Shown piece after piece: positions 1 through 5,241 of a stretch of DNA of 5,488 nt. Source of the stretch: Burkholderiales bacterium (GTDB lineage: Bacteria > Pseudomonadota > Gammaproteobacteria > Burkholderiales > SHXO01). Positions within the stretch are counted from its first letter, which is position 1. Every line of letters begins with the position of its first letter. The notes below the pieces were generated by a model. That model was not told the origin of the DNA, ran no database searches, and saw nothing but the letters and a program-made list of their open reading frames with translations. Position numbers and translations under genes: made by a program. The stretch covers positions 1 to 5,488 of the forward strand of contig JAHCKU010000238.1 of assembly GCA_026125625.1 (NCBI GenBank), read 5' to 3'.

Positions 1-305
1 CGCAGGGCGCCGAAGGCCAGCGGCCGCCAGCCGACCGGAATCGACCCGGCCACGATCGGGTGCTGAGCCGGCGCGAGGGTGTCGACCGGCAGGACGGTAA
101 AGCCGACCCCGAAATCGTTCTTGATGGCCAGCACCTCGAGGAGCGAGTCTGCAGCACACCAGAGCCCTTCGGCCCGGGCCGTGTTGCCGCCCTGAGTCAC
201 CCCGTCCCATTCGACGGAAACAAGGCCGGTCCCCCGCTCGATCGGAGGGACCGGCTTGACGCACGCACCGGCCGCCACGGCCAGGCCAAGAAACCAGAGA
301 CGCAT
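1..305 (-). CDS. Putative lipoprotein of unknown function, N-terminal part (runs off window)
   Basis: This is the 5' part of a minus-strand gene, starting at an ATG at 305-303 and still open at base 1 (101 codons visible). An in-frame stop at 320-318, four codons upstream, makes this ATG the only reasonable start. The N-terminus MRLWFLGLAVAAGAC is a short charged-then-hydrophobic signal ending in Cys15. This is a weak lipobox, since the -3 residue is Ala rather than Leu, so outer-envelope lipidation is plausible but not certain. The following residues are proline-rich (KPVPPIE), then a soluble domain begins with motifs such as SVEWDG, GLWCAAD, IKNDFGVGF and GWRPLAFGAL. I do not recognise the family. 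No clear Shine-Dalgarno sequence precedes the start. It lies 98 bases beyond the stop of the PAS-HTH gene on the same strand, separated from it by a terminator-like hairpin, so it is probably a separate transcription unit. Confidence 0.6.
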   Translation of the reverse strand, partial: MRLWFLGLAVAAGACVKPVPPIERGTGLVSVEWDGVTQGGNTARAEGLWCAADSLLEVLAIKNDFGVGFTVLPVDTLAPAQHPIVAGSIPVGWRPLAFGAL

Positions 306-341
306 ACGGAAGGGAAGCTAGGCCAATCGGACCCTAAAGGC

Positions 342-374
342 GACCGCCCGAATCGAGGGCTGATCCGGGCGGCC
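342..374 (-). terminator. Terminator-like hairpin after the PAS-HTH gene
   Basis: Read on the minus strand, bases 374-363 pair with 353-342 as a 12-bp stem, including two G-U pairs, around a 9-nt loop (362-354). The core of the stem is CCGCCCG against CGGGCGG. It begins 29 nt after the stop codon of the PAS-HTH gene. The two G-U pairs become A-C mismatches if read on the plus strand, so the structure is better as a minus-strand transcript. The downstream T-run is poor (only CCTTT), so it may be a weak or factor-assisted terminator, or a 3'-end stabiliser. Confidence 0.45.
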
Positions 375-403
375 TGTGACTTCAATGCATCCTGCTGTGG
401 AGT

Positions 404-853
404 TCAGGAGGCCTGGGCCCACTTGCTCCGGCCATCGCGGTGGAGGCCATAGGCGCGCAGCCGGCGCCACAGGGTGGTTCGGCTGATGCCAAGACTCTTG
501 GCCGTTTCGGCCAGGCGCCATCCGTTGGCGTCGAGGGAGCGGACGATCGCTTCTTTTTCCCGCTCTGCGAGGGTCTTGGGTCCGACCGTGCCAGGCAGGA
601 ACATGGCCTCGCCAAGATCGATGGTGCCGACCTTGAGTGGCTTGAGCCTCCCGCCCAGCTCGGCGAGCTGCGGCATCAGTTCCCGCGATGTCTGGCTGAA
701 ATCGAGTCCCAGATCTCGGGCATGCTCATTGGCATAGAGCACCTTACCCTGGGTGTCGAACACCACCACGCCCTCTGCAAAAGCGTCGAGCAATGTCTTC
801 GCGAGGGGTGAGAACACCGACGGCATTGGCGGAGAAGACGGGTTCGTCGTCAT
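404..853 (-). CDS. PAS domain / Fis-type HTH transcriptional regulator, no AAA+ domain
   Basis: This 149-residue protein is likely a DNA-binding regulator. After a Ser/Pro-rich start, residues about 20-60 look like the first half of a PAS sensor domain (LLDAFAEGVVVFDTQGKVLYANEHARDLGL). Residues about 95-137 are a Fis/NtrC-type helix-turn-helix (EREKEAIVRSLDANGW, then LAETAKSLGISRTTLWRRL), followed by a basic tail. NtrC-family proteins place a sigma-54-binding AAA+ ATPase between these parts. Here only about 35 residues link them, so it cannot activate sigma-54 polymerase in the usual way and probably acts as a simple repressor or activator. I chose the ATG at 853. An in-frame TTG at 880 would add nine residues, but neither start has a good ribosome site. 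The gene is divergent from the tetR-like gene. The signal sensed and the target genes cannot be read from the sequence. Confidence 0.85.
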   Translation of the reverse strand: MTTNPSSPPMPSVFSPLAKTLLDAFAEGVVVFDTQGKVLYANEHARDLGLDFSQTSRELMPQLAELGGRLKPLKVGTIDLGEAMFLPGTVGPKTLAEREKEAIVRSLDANGWRLAETAKSLGISRTTLWRRLRAYGLHRDGRSKWAQAS

Positions 854-907
854 GGTTGAGATAACGTCGATACGTTGCAAAAGGTTTCGAACAGAGACGA
901 TGTCGAC

Positions 908-936
908 AAGATACCCAGAACAGCACGGGCGGACAA
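908..936 (-). promoter_or_regulatory. Candidate promoter of the PAS-HTH gene
   Basis: On the minus strand a -35-like TTGTCC (936-931) is followed, after a 17-nt spacer, by a -10-like TATCTT (913-908). Each matches the sigma-70 consensus at four of six positions. It would place the transcript start near base 900, about 48 nt before the ATG at 853. It sits in the divergent region between the two regulators. This is a by-eye match; primary-sigma promoters in this lineage may differ from the E. coli consensus. Confidence 0.4.
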
Positions 937-948
937 AAAAGAGTGCTG
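921..948. promoter_or_regulatory. Inverted repeat CAGCAC-N16-GTGCTG, possible operator
   Basis: A perfect 6-bp inverted repeat, CAGCAC at 921-926 and GTGCTG at 943-948, is separated by 16 bases that include a run of six A. Half-site centres are 22 bp apart, about two helical turns, as expected for a dimeric HTH protein. It overlaps the -35 region of the candidate minus-strand promoter, so binding there would block the PAS-HTH gene. Autoregulation by the PAS-HTH protein is one possibility. A 6-bp arm alone could also arise by chance. Confidence 0.3.
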
Positions 949-983
949 CGATTCGCCTTCAGGCTTGAGCTGAATTCGTACAC

Positions 984-1015
984 GAACCACCTTGACCGTC
1001 CGGTCAGTCTGGTTC
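984..1015. promoter_or_regulatory. Extended palindromic operator, probably for the TetR-family regulator
   Basis: A perfect inner palindrome TGACCG-TC-CGGTCA (993-1006) is flanked, on exactly the same symmetry axis, by a second pair of arms: GAACCA (984-989) and TGGTTC (1010-1015). Twelve of the 15 base pairs outside the central two are symmetric. GACCG-NN-CGGTC cores are common in TetR-family operators. The site ends 30 bp before the ATG of the tetR-like gene, which suits autoregulation. It also contains TTGACC (992-997), which could serve as a plus-strand -35 element, although a convincing -10 at 17 bp is lacking (a good TAGAAT lies at 1020-1025, 22 bp away). Regulation of the PAS-HTH gene or of the downstream porin operon is possible but not shown. 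Confidence 0.65.
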
Positions 1016-1045
1016 AGATTAGAATCTCCCCAACCCGTCAACGCT

Positions 1046-1549
1046 ATGCGAGACAACATCATCGACGCTTCCGTCAGAACCTTGACGGCCGCCGGCCTGG
1101 AGGGATGGTCGCTTCAGCAGGTCGCAACGGCGGCTGGCTGTGCCAAGGGACTGGTGATTCACTACTTCGGGACCAAGGCATCCTTACTCCTCGAGACCGG
1201 TGAGCGGATCGCGGCCATCAGAGCCCAACGCCGGCTCCAGGCTGTCGGGACGCGTGGCACCGCAGGCATCGATCGGCTCTGGCAAGTCATCGCTGACGAC
1301 GCAGCGATGGGAACGACAGCGGCCGCCCTGGCCCTGGCCAGTCACGGCATCCCCAGCCGCAGGCCGGGCGATCCGGCAGACCTGCATGCCGCAATGGCCC
1401 TCTGCCTGGGCATCCCACCCGACTCGCTGGCTGCGCCGCTGGCCCTGACCGCCATGCTGGAAGGAGTCGAACTGCAACTGGTTCGCGGCACGCCCGTCGG
1501 CGCGGTCCGGGCCACCTTCGATCGGCTCTGGCTCTCACTGATCGAGTAG
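1046..1549 (+). CDS. TetR/AcrR-family transcriptional regulator
   Basis: This 167-residue protein is probably a ligand-responsive repressor. Residues 1-48 form the TetR-type DNA-binding head: an initial helix (RDNIIDASVRTLTAAGLEGW), then the helix-turn-helix SLQQVATAAGCAKGLVIHYFGTKASLL, with the typical HYFGTK turn. The remaining 120 residues are Ala/Leu-rich helices that would form the ligand and dimer domain. This part is shorter than in most TetR proteins (about 190-210 residues), and its ligand cannot be predicted. I chose the ATG at 1046. The longer reading frame begins at a TTG at 992, inside the operator, and adds residues before the normal domain start. No strong Shine-Dalgarno sequence is visible, so translation may be weak or the transcript leader very short. 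It is divergent from the PAS-HTH gene and lies 232 bases before the porin operon on the same strand, which makes that operon a natural target. Confidence 0.88.
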   Translation: MRDNIIDASVRTLTAAGLEGWSLQQVATAAGCAKGLVIHYFGTKASLLLETGERIAAIRAQRRLQAVGTRGTAGIDRLWQVIADDAAMGTTAAALALASHGIPSRRPGDPADLHAAMALCLGIPPDSLAAPLALTAMLEGVELQLVRGTPVGAVRATFDRLWLSLIE

Positions 1550-1574
1550 TCGCAGCGCCCCGAACTTCACTCGA

Positions 1575-1638
1575 AGTCCTGCTGTCTGCACTCGACAAAT
1601 CGTGCCGAGGCTTCGTGAAGGAACCTTCCAGCAGGGCT
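1575..1638. repeat. Long-range stem and CTTC/GAAG palindromes after the tetR-like gene
   Basis: Bases 1575-1584 (AGTCCTGCTG) can pair with 1629-1638 (CAGCAGGGCT) over 10 bp with one G-U. Inside lies GAAGG-AA-CCTTC (1617-1628), which overlaps CTTC-GT-GAAG (1611-1620). Just upstream is ACTTC-ACTC-GAAGT (1564-1577), a 5-bp stem with a 4-base loop whose right arm overlaps the long stem. The same CTTC/GAAG unit therefore recurs three times within 65 bases. No T-run follows, so a standard terminator is unlikely. It may be mRNA structure between tetR and the porin operon, or binding sites on DNA. Confidence 0.35.
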
Positions 1639-1670
1639 CATGATCGGTTTGCCCCTCGACTGGCACCTTA

Positions 1671-1720
1671 CCGGAGGTTCGTGGGCACCCCTTCAGGGCG
1701 AAGGGTGCATGGACCTCCGG
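1671..1720 (+). promoter_or_regulatory. 50-nt structured hairpin in the leader of the porin operon
   Basis: Bases 1671-1682 pair with 1709-1720 as an uninterrupted 12-bp stem (10 Watson-Crick pairs and two G-U pairs; the outer part is CCGGAGGT against ACCTCCGG). After a 2-base bulge (1683-1684), bases 1685-1694 pair with 1700-1708 (GCACCC and TTC against GAA and GGGTGC, one bulged C) around the 5-base loop AGGGC. The structure ends 61 nt before the porin ATG. It is not followed by a T-run on either strand, which argues against an intrinsic terminator. A 5'-UTR stability element, attenuator or protein-binding RNA are alternatives. It matches no riboswitch class that I recognise. Confidence 0.5.
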
Positions 1721-1781
1721 GCGCCGTTCCCGAATCTCCCGGTCGGAGCCCGTGATCTGACTCGGACAACGAGGTGAGGTC

Positions 1782-3368
1782 ATGAGAGCACTGTTCGGTT
1801 TTCTCACTTCGGTTCTGCTGCTGGTGGCAACAGGGCCGCTCCACGCACAACCCCGAACGGTGTCCGGCACCGTTCGCGCTCAAGCCGATGGCGCCCCCCT
1901 GGCCGATGTGACGGTGCGCCTTCGGGGCGCAATCACCAGTGTGCGCACCTCCGCAGCTGGCGCATTCCAGATCGAGGTGCCGGCCGCATCCACCGACATT
2001 CTGGTAGTAAGCCATCCTGACTATGACGTGGCCGAGGTGGAGCTGCTGGGCCGGACGAGCGTGGAGATCGAACTGCGCTCCAACATCCGGTACAACCAGT
2101 ATGGTGTCGCAGTGCCCCGTAAGCCGGTGGCGGGCGAAGCCCGTGACGGCCTGCTGGTCTTCGAGGCGGCGGACGGCTCCTTCAAGCTCTGGTACGACCT
2201 GCGGGTCCAGATGGACGGCGGCTACTTCTTCGGCGAGACGCTGAGCCCGATCGGCAACGGCATCGAGATGCGCCGGGCGCGCATGGCCTTCAAGAGCGAG
2301 TTTGCCCGCAAGTGGTACGCCGAGATCGATATGGATTTCGCCGACTCCCGCGCCGACCTGAAGGATGCGTACCTGCAATACACGCCGACGCCGGGGTTCG
2401 ACGTGAGGGCCGGCAACTTCAAGGAAATTTTTTCGATTGAGCAGAACACGACCAGCCGTTACCTGACGTTCCTGGAGCGGCCGATGGTGACCCGCGCAAT
2501 GACGCCGTCTCGGCACGTCGGCTTCCAGGCGGTGTATGGGAGGCCCTACGTGCTCCTCGCAGGCGGCCTGCATTTTCAGATCGTGGACGGCTGGGAAGAA
2601 GTGCAGATACGCAAGGACAACAACAGCGCGTTCGGCGCGGACGAAGGCTACTCGCTGACCGGCAAGCTGGTACTGATGCCGTTCTATCATGATACCGAAA
2701 AGGGCCTGCACCTGGGTGCGGCCGCCTCCTACCGCACTCCAAAAACCACTGATCAGATTGGCACGGTGCGGTTCGACACCCGGGGAATCTCGAACATCAA
2801 CCGCCGCAAGTATCTGGACACAGACCGGCTCCAGAATGTGAGCAGCACCGTCCTGACCGGGCTCGAAGGAGCGGCCTATTACCGGAACTTCCGGATCCAA
2901 GGCGAGTACAATACGGCTCGGGTCGCCTACAAAGACGCCAGCTTGGGGAAGGAAAACTTCCAGGGGTTCTACGTCTTCGGCAGCACCATGCTTTTCGGCG
3001 GCAAGTACCGCTACAGCACGGCGGATGGTGAGTTCACCCAGCCCAGTCTGGGCCGGGGCTGGGGTGATCTCGAACTGGCCGTGCGCTACGAGTACCTCGA
3101 TCTCAACAGCCGCAAGGACGGCGTCATGGGTGGCGAGGGTGAGGGCATCACCGTCGGCGTGAACTTCTACCCGATCAGCAACGTGAAGCTCAGCATGAAC
3201 TACGGCTGGGTGAACCACGATCGCTGGGCAAACGGGCGGAACCGCCTGCCCACTGGCCTCGACGCGCAGGGCAACCCGACCGCCAATCCGCTGCTGATCG
3301 TCACACCGGAGGGGAAGGCGGGCGAGGATTTCAGCTCATTTTCGTTCCGGGTGCAGGTCTCGTTCTAA
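1782..3368 (+). CDS. OprO/OprP-type (phosphate-selective) porin with N-terminal carboxypeptidase-regulatory-like domain
   Basis: This 528-residue outer-membrane protein probably forms an anion-permeable channel. Residues 1-22 are a signal peptide (cleavage likely after LHA). Residues about 26-98 form a small beta-sandwich of the carboxypeptidase-regulatory type (TVSGTVRAQADGAPLADVTV, then TSAAGAFQIEVPA). From about residue 125 to the end is a Porin_O_P-type barrel. The hallmark stretch is IEMRRARMAFKSEFARKWYA, then DLKDAYLQYTP, AGNFKEIFSIE, and later FQGFYVFGSTMLFGGKYRYS and WGDLELAVRYEYLDLN. It ends in Phe, as barrels recognised by the BAM complex do. The family includes the phosphate and polyphosphate channels OprP and OprO, but many relatives have other or unknown substrates, so selectivity is inferred. 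The ATG has a GAGGTGAGG ribosome site at 1771-1779. It is the first gene of a five-gene operon; the lipoprotein gene starts 36 nt after its stop. Confidence 0.88.
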   Translation: MRALFGFLTSVLLLVATGPLHAQPRTVSGTVRAQADGAPLADVTVRLRGAITSVRTSAAGAFQIEVPAASTDILVVSHPDYDVAEVELLGRTSVEIELRSNIRYNQYGVAVPRKPVAGEARDGLLVFEAADGSFKLWYDLRVQMDGGYFFGETLSPIGNGIEMRRARMAFKSEFARKWYAEIDMDFADSRADLKDAYLQYTPTPGFDVRAGNFKEIFSIEQNTTSRYLTFLERPMVTRAMTPSRHVGFQAVYGRPYVLLAGGLHFQIVDGWEEVQIRKDNNSAFGADEGYSLTGKLVLMPFYHDTEKGLHLGAAASYRTPKTTDQIGTVRFDTRGISNINRRKYLDTDRLQNVSSTVLTGLEGAAYYRNFRIQGEYNTARVAYKDASLGKENFQGFYVFGSTMLFGGKYRYSTADGEFTQPSLGRGWGDLELAVRYEYLDLNSRKDGVMGGEGEGITVGVNFYPISNVKLSMNYGWVNHDRWANGRNRLPTGLDAQGNPTANPLLIVTPEGKAGEDFSSFSFRVQVSF

Positions 3369-3390
3369 CCGACACCCGACGCTGGCAATC

Positions 3391-3397
3391 TGGAGGA
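3391..3397 (+). promoter_or_regulatory. Ribosome binding site setting the lipoprotein start
   Basis: TGGAGGA lies seven bases before the ATG at 3405. An in-frame TTG at 3399 would leave only one base after this site, so the ATG is the real start and the protein begins MRQLLRM. Confidence 0.75.
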
Positions 3398-3404
3398 CTT
3401 GATC

Positions 3405-4046
3405 ATGAGACAGCTACTGAGGATGGCCGCCCTGGGACTCGTCGGCCTCGCCATGGCAGGTTGCGTGACCGACGCGGTAGAACCTCCTCCGCCCCCGAAG
3501 GAGGCGGAGGTCATCCATCATTGGAACTTCAACGCCCTGCCCACCGGCCAGCTGACCGAGGCACTCGCCAGCGCGAGCAAGGTGGGTACGGGGCGAATCA
3601 CCTATCCCGGCACCGGCAACGGCTATATGGACCGGGTCGACCCCGGCACCGATCTCAATGCCCTCTCCGGGATACCGGCAGGCTTCGGGCTGCGACCGCG
3701 GAATCCGTCGAACACGCGGGAACTGCTGATCGTGGCGCCGTCGACGGGCTACGAGAAGCTGGAGATCAGCTATGCATTGCAGCGCAGCTCCCCGGCAGGC
3801 GCCGAACAGCAGCTGCTGCAATACTCTGCGGACGGTGGTACGACCTGGGTGAATGTGGCGCCGGCGTATGACCTCACGGCGATTGACCCGAACTGGGAAC
3901 GGAAGTACTTCAACCTCGAGACGGTGGCCGCGGTCAGCAACAATGCCAACCTCCGTTTCCGGATCCTGTTCCAGGGCCCAGCCGCGGCGGGAACCTCCGG
4001 CAATCACCGGATCGACAACCTGATTATCGAAGGCGTTCCGCAGTAA
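3405..4046 (+). CDS. Lipoprotein with a Bacteroidota-like secreted beta-sandwich domain
   Basis: This 213-residue protein has a lipoprotein signal: basic start, hydrophobic core AALGLVGLAMAG, then Cys20, followed by a Pro-rich tether (EPPPPPKE). The signal and acidic/proline linker suggest anchoring in the outer membrane. Residues about 37-210 form one domain: IHHWNFNALP, then YPGTGNGYMDRV, GFGLRPRNPSNTRELLI, TGYEKLEISYALQRS, YSADGGTTWVNV, and ending NLRFRILFQG and HRIDNLIIEG. This pattern resembles beta-sandwich modules in secreted proteins of Bacteroidota, some next to nucleases or cell-surface enzymes; I cannot name a precise family. No catalytic signature is visible, so a binding or scaffolding role is more likely than an enzyme. 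It sits between the porin and the CYTH-type genes, which suggests a surface or periplasmic partner of the porin. Confidence 0.75.
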   Translation: MRQLLRMAALGLVGLAMAGCVTDAVEPPPPPKEAEVIHHWNFNALPTGQLTEALASASKVGTGRITYPGTGNGYMDRVDPGTDLNALSGIPAGFGLRPRNPSNTRELLIVAPSTGYEKLEISYALQRSSPAGAEQQLLQYSADGGTTWVNVAPAYDLTAIDPNWERKYFNLETVAAVSNNANLRFRILFQGPAAAGTSGNHRIDNLIIEGVPQ

Positions 4047-4088
4047 CGCGACGCTCCCGGCGTGGTGCGCGCGACTTCCACCAAGCGC

Positions 4089-4094
4089 GGGAGG
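4089..4094 (+). promoter_or_regulatory. Ribosome binding site setting the CYTH-like start
   Basis: GGGAGG lies six bases before the ATG at 4101. It decides against the upstream in-frame GTG at 4062, which has no such site, and is better placed than AAGGAG (4107-4112), which is only three bases from the next ATG at 4116. Confidence 0.7.
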
Positions 4095-4100
4095 TCAGCA

Positions 4101-4745
4101 ATGGGTAAGGAGACAATGCAAATCGGGGTGCTGTCGAAGCCCCGGTTCGAGTTCCGATCGTTTGGGCAGAACTTCGACCGAATTCACCACCGGATGTCAC
4201 GGTTTTCCGTGCCGATACCTGAGAAGGTCTGGGAGCGGCACTCGGACGAGATCTACATCGTCTCACGCACCAACGACGTGAACAACACCAAGATCCGCGA
4301 CGGCAAAATGGACATCAAGACCTTCGTTCAGGCTGTAGACGGGCTCGAGCAGTGGAATCCGCTCATGAAGGGTGAGTTTCCCCTGCCACCCGACATCCTC
4401 CGCAACGAAGTGTTCCCGGCGTTCCAGGTAACCCTGCCACCTCTGCCCGCCCGCGACTGCAGCTACGAAGCATTCCTGGAGCTGATCCGGACCCACCCGG
4501 ACCTCGCGGCGGTCAGAGTCCACAAGCAGCGATTCGGTTATCTGGTGCATGATACCATCTGCGAGTATGCCGTCGTTCTGATCAACGGCGCCCGGGTCGT
4601 GAGCGTGGCGACCGAATCGACCGAGGTTTCCGATCTGCAGCGCACGATCGTGGACACTGGAATGACCGGTCTCGAGAATATCAACTACCTTCAAGCCATC
4701 AAGCGGGTGCTCGGGATGAGCCCGGCGCCGCTGGCCAACGCATAG
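4101..4745 (+). CDS. Divergent CYTH-like (triphosphate-tunnel-like) protein
   Basis: This 214-residue cytoplasmic protein has no signal peptide or membrane segment. I recognise it only by pattern. Alternating charged strands recall the CYTH tunnel fold: FEFRSFG (16-22), DEIYIVSR (49-56), NTKIRDGKMDIKTF (62-75), VHKQRFGYLV (140-149), CEYAVVLI (154-161), SVATEST (168-174) and NINYLQAIKR (193-202). Lys and Arg at 64, 66, 69, 73, 142 and 144, and Glu at 17, 50, 155 and 172, could line a phosphate-binding tunnel with metal. The classical EXEXK start is absent; FEFR may replace it. A conserved-looking insert, LEQWNPLMKGEFPLPPD (82-98), is not part of the usual fold and may be specific to this family. 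The next gene is a canonical CYTH protein, which supports the reading. It could instead be an unrelated nucleotide-binding protein. Activity is unknown; triphosphatase, polyphosphate-linked or regulatory roles are all open. Confidence 0.6.
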   Translation: MGKETMQIGVLSKPRFEFRSFGQNFDRIHHRMSRFSVPIPEKVWERHSDEIYIVSRTNDVNNTKIRDGKMDIKTFVQAVDGLEQWNPLMKGEFPLPPDILRNEVFPAFQVTLPPLPARDCSYEAFLELIRTHPDLAAVRVHKQRFGYLVHDTICEYAVVLINGARVVSVATESTEVSDLQRTIVDTGMTGLENINYLQAIKRVLGMSPAPLANA

Positions 4746-4758
4746 CCCTGGAGGAGCG

Positions 4759-5241
4759 ATGGCACAGGAAATCGAGCGGAAGTTCCTGGTGAAGGGCGCT
4801 TTCAAGGATCAGATTGAGCGAAGCACTCGCATCGTCCAGGGCTATCTCTCCTCCGTACCTGAGCGCACGGTCCGCGTTCGGCTCAAAGGTGAGAAAGGGT
4901 TCCTCACGATCAAGGGCATCGGTAGCGCATCAGGAGCAAGTCGGTTCGAGTGGGAGCGAGAGATTCCGGCAAGTGAGGCCGAGCAGCTTCTGGCCATCTG
5001 CGAACCGGGCGTCATCGACAAGGTCCGGCATCTTGTCCGAGCAGGCGGCCACACCTTCGAAGTGGATGAGTTTCGCGGCGAGAACGACGGACTCGTCGTG
5101 GCCGAAATCGAGCTGTCGGCCGAGGATGAGAGCTTCGAGCGCCCGGTGTGGCTCGGGTCGGAGGTCACCGGCGATGCTCGCTACTACAACAGCATGCTGA
5201 TGAAGCAGCCCTACACCACCTGGGCAACAGGCGCAGGATGA
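4759..5241 (+). CDS. CYTH domain protein, probable inorganic triphosphatase (TTM family)
   Basis: This 160-residue protein is a single CYTH domain, the usual length for the short bacterial triphosphate tunnel metalloenzymes. The signature EIERK (EXEXK) is at residues 4-8. It continues with QGYL (27-30), VRVRLKG (38-44), LTIKG (49-53), RFEWERE (62-68), the basic DKVRHLV (87-93), FEVDEF (100-105), VAEIEL (114-119) and the closing YYNSML (142-147). Acidic residues on the strands bind two metal ions and basic residues bind the triphosphate. Characterised short relatives hydrolyse inorganic triphosphate. All key positions appear intact, so it should be active in the cytoplasm. A strong GGAGG site (4750-4754) precedes the ATG by four bases, and the gene starts 13 bases after the CYTH-like gene. 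Its stop overlaps the next start (ATGA), which indicates translational coupling with the membrane protein. Confidence 0.88.
   Translation: MAQEIERKFLVKGAFKDQIERSTRIVQGYLSSVPERTVRVRLKGEKGFLTIKGIGSASGASRFEWEREIPASEAEQLLAICEPGVIDKVRHLVRAGGHTFEVDEFRGENDGLVVAEIELSAEDESFERPVWLGSEVTGDARYYNSMLMKQPYTTWATGAG

Noticed and set aside
60..811. Plus-strand open frames at 60-452 and 440-811
   Set aside because: They lie opposite the minus-strand lipoprotein and PAS-HTH genes, have no recognisable motifs, and look like shadows of GC-rich coding sequence.
955..964. Palindrome GCCT-TC-AGGC between the divergent regulators
   Set aside because: The arms are only four bases; such palindromes are frequent in GC-rich DNA.
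1022..1740. GAATCTCCC shared at 1022-1030 (before tetR) and 1732-1740 (before the porin)
   Set aside because: A 9-base match between two intergenic stretches of this size is easily expected by chance, and the flanking bases do not match or form a dyad.
1668..3218. A 516-codon open frame on the strand opposite the porin gene
   Set aside because: Its translation is low-complexity-like, rich in His, Val, Ala and Arg, with no domain motifs or signal. Long antisense frames are common opposite GC-rich genes, and the porin frame has clear family motifs.
3414..4007. A 197-codon minus-strand frame opposite the lipoprotein gene
   Set aside because: The plus strand encodes a clear lipoprotein with a good ribosome site; the reverse product is Arg/Gly-rich without motifs.
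4063..4083. Small hairpin TGGTG / CACCA between the lipoprotein and CYTH-like genes
   Set aside because: Five base pairs with an 11-base loop is too weak to call, and no T-run follows it.
4263..4805. A 180-codon minus-strand frame opposite the CYTH-like gene
   Set aside because: The plus-strand frame has a good ribosome site and fits the operon; the reverse frame also overlaps the start of the CYTH gene and shows no domain.
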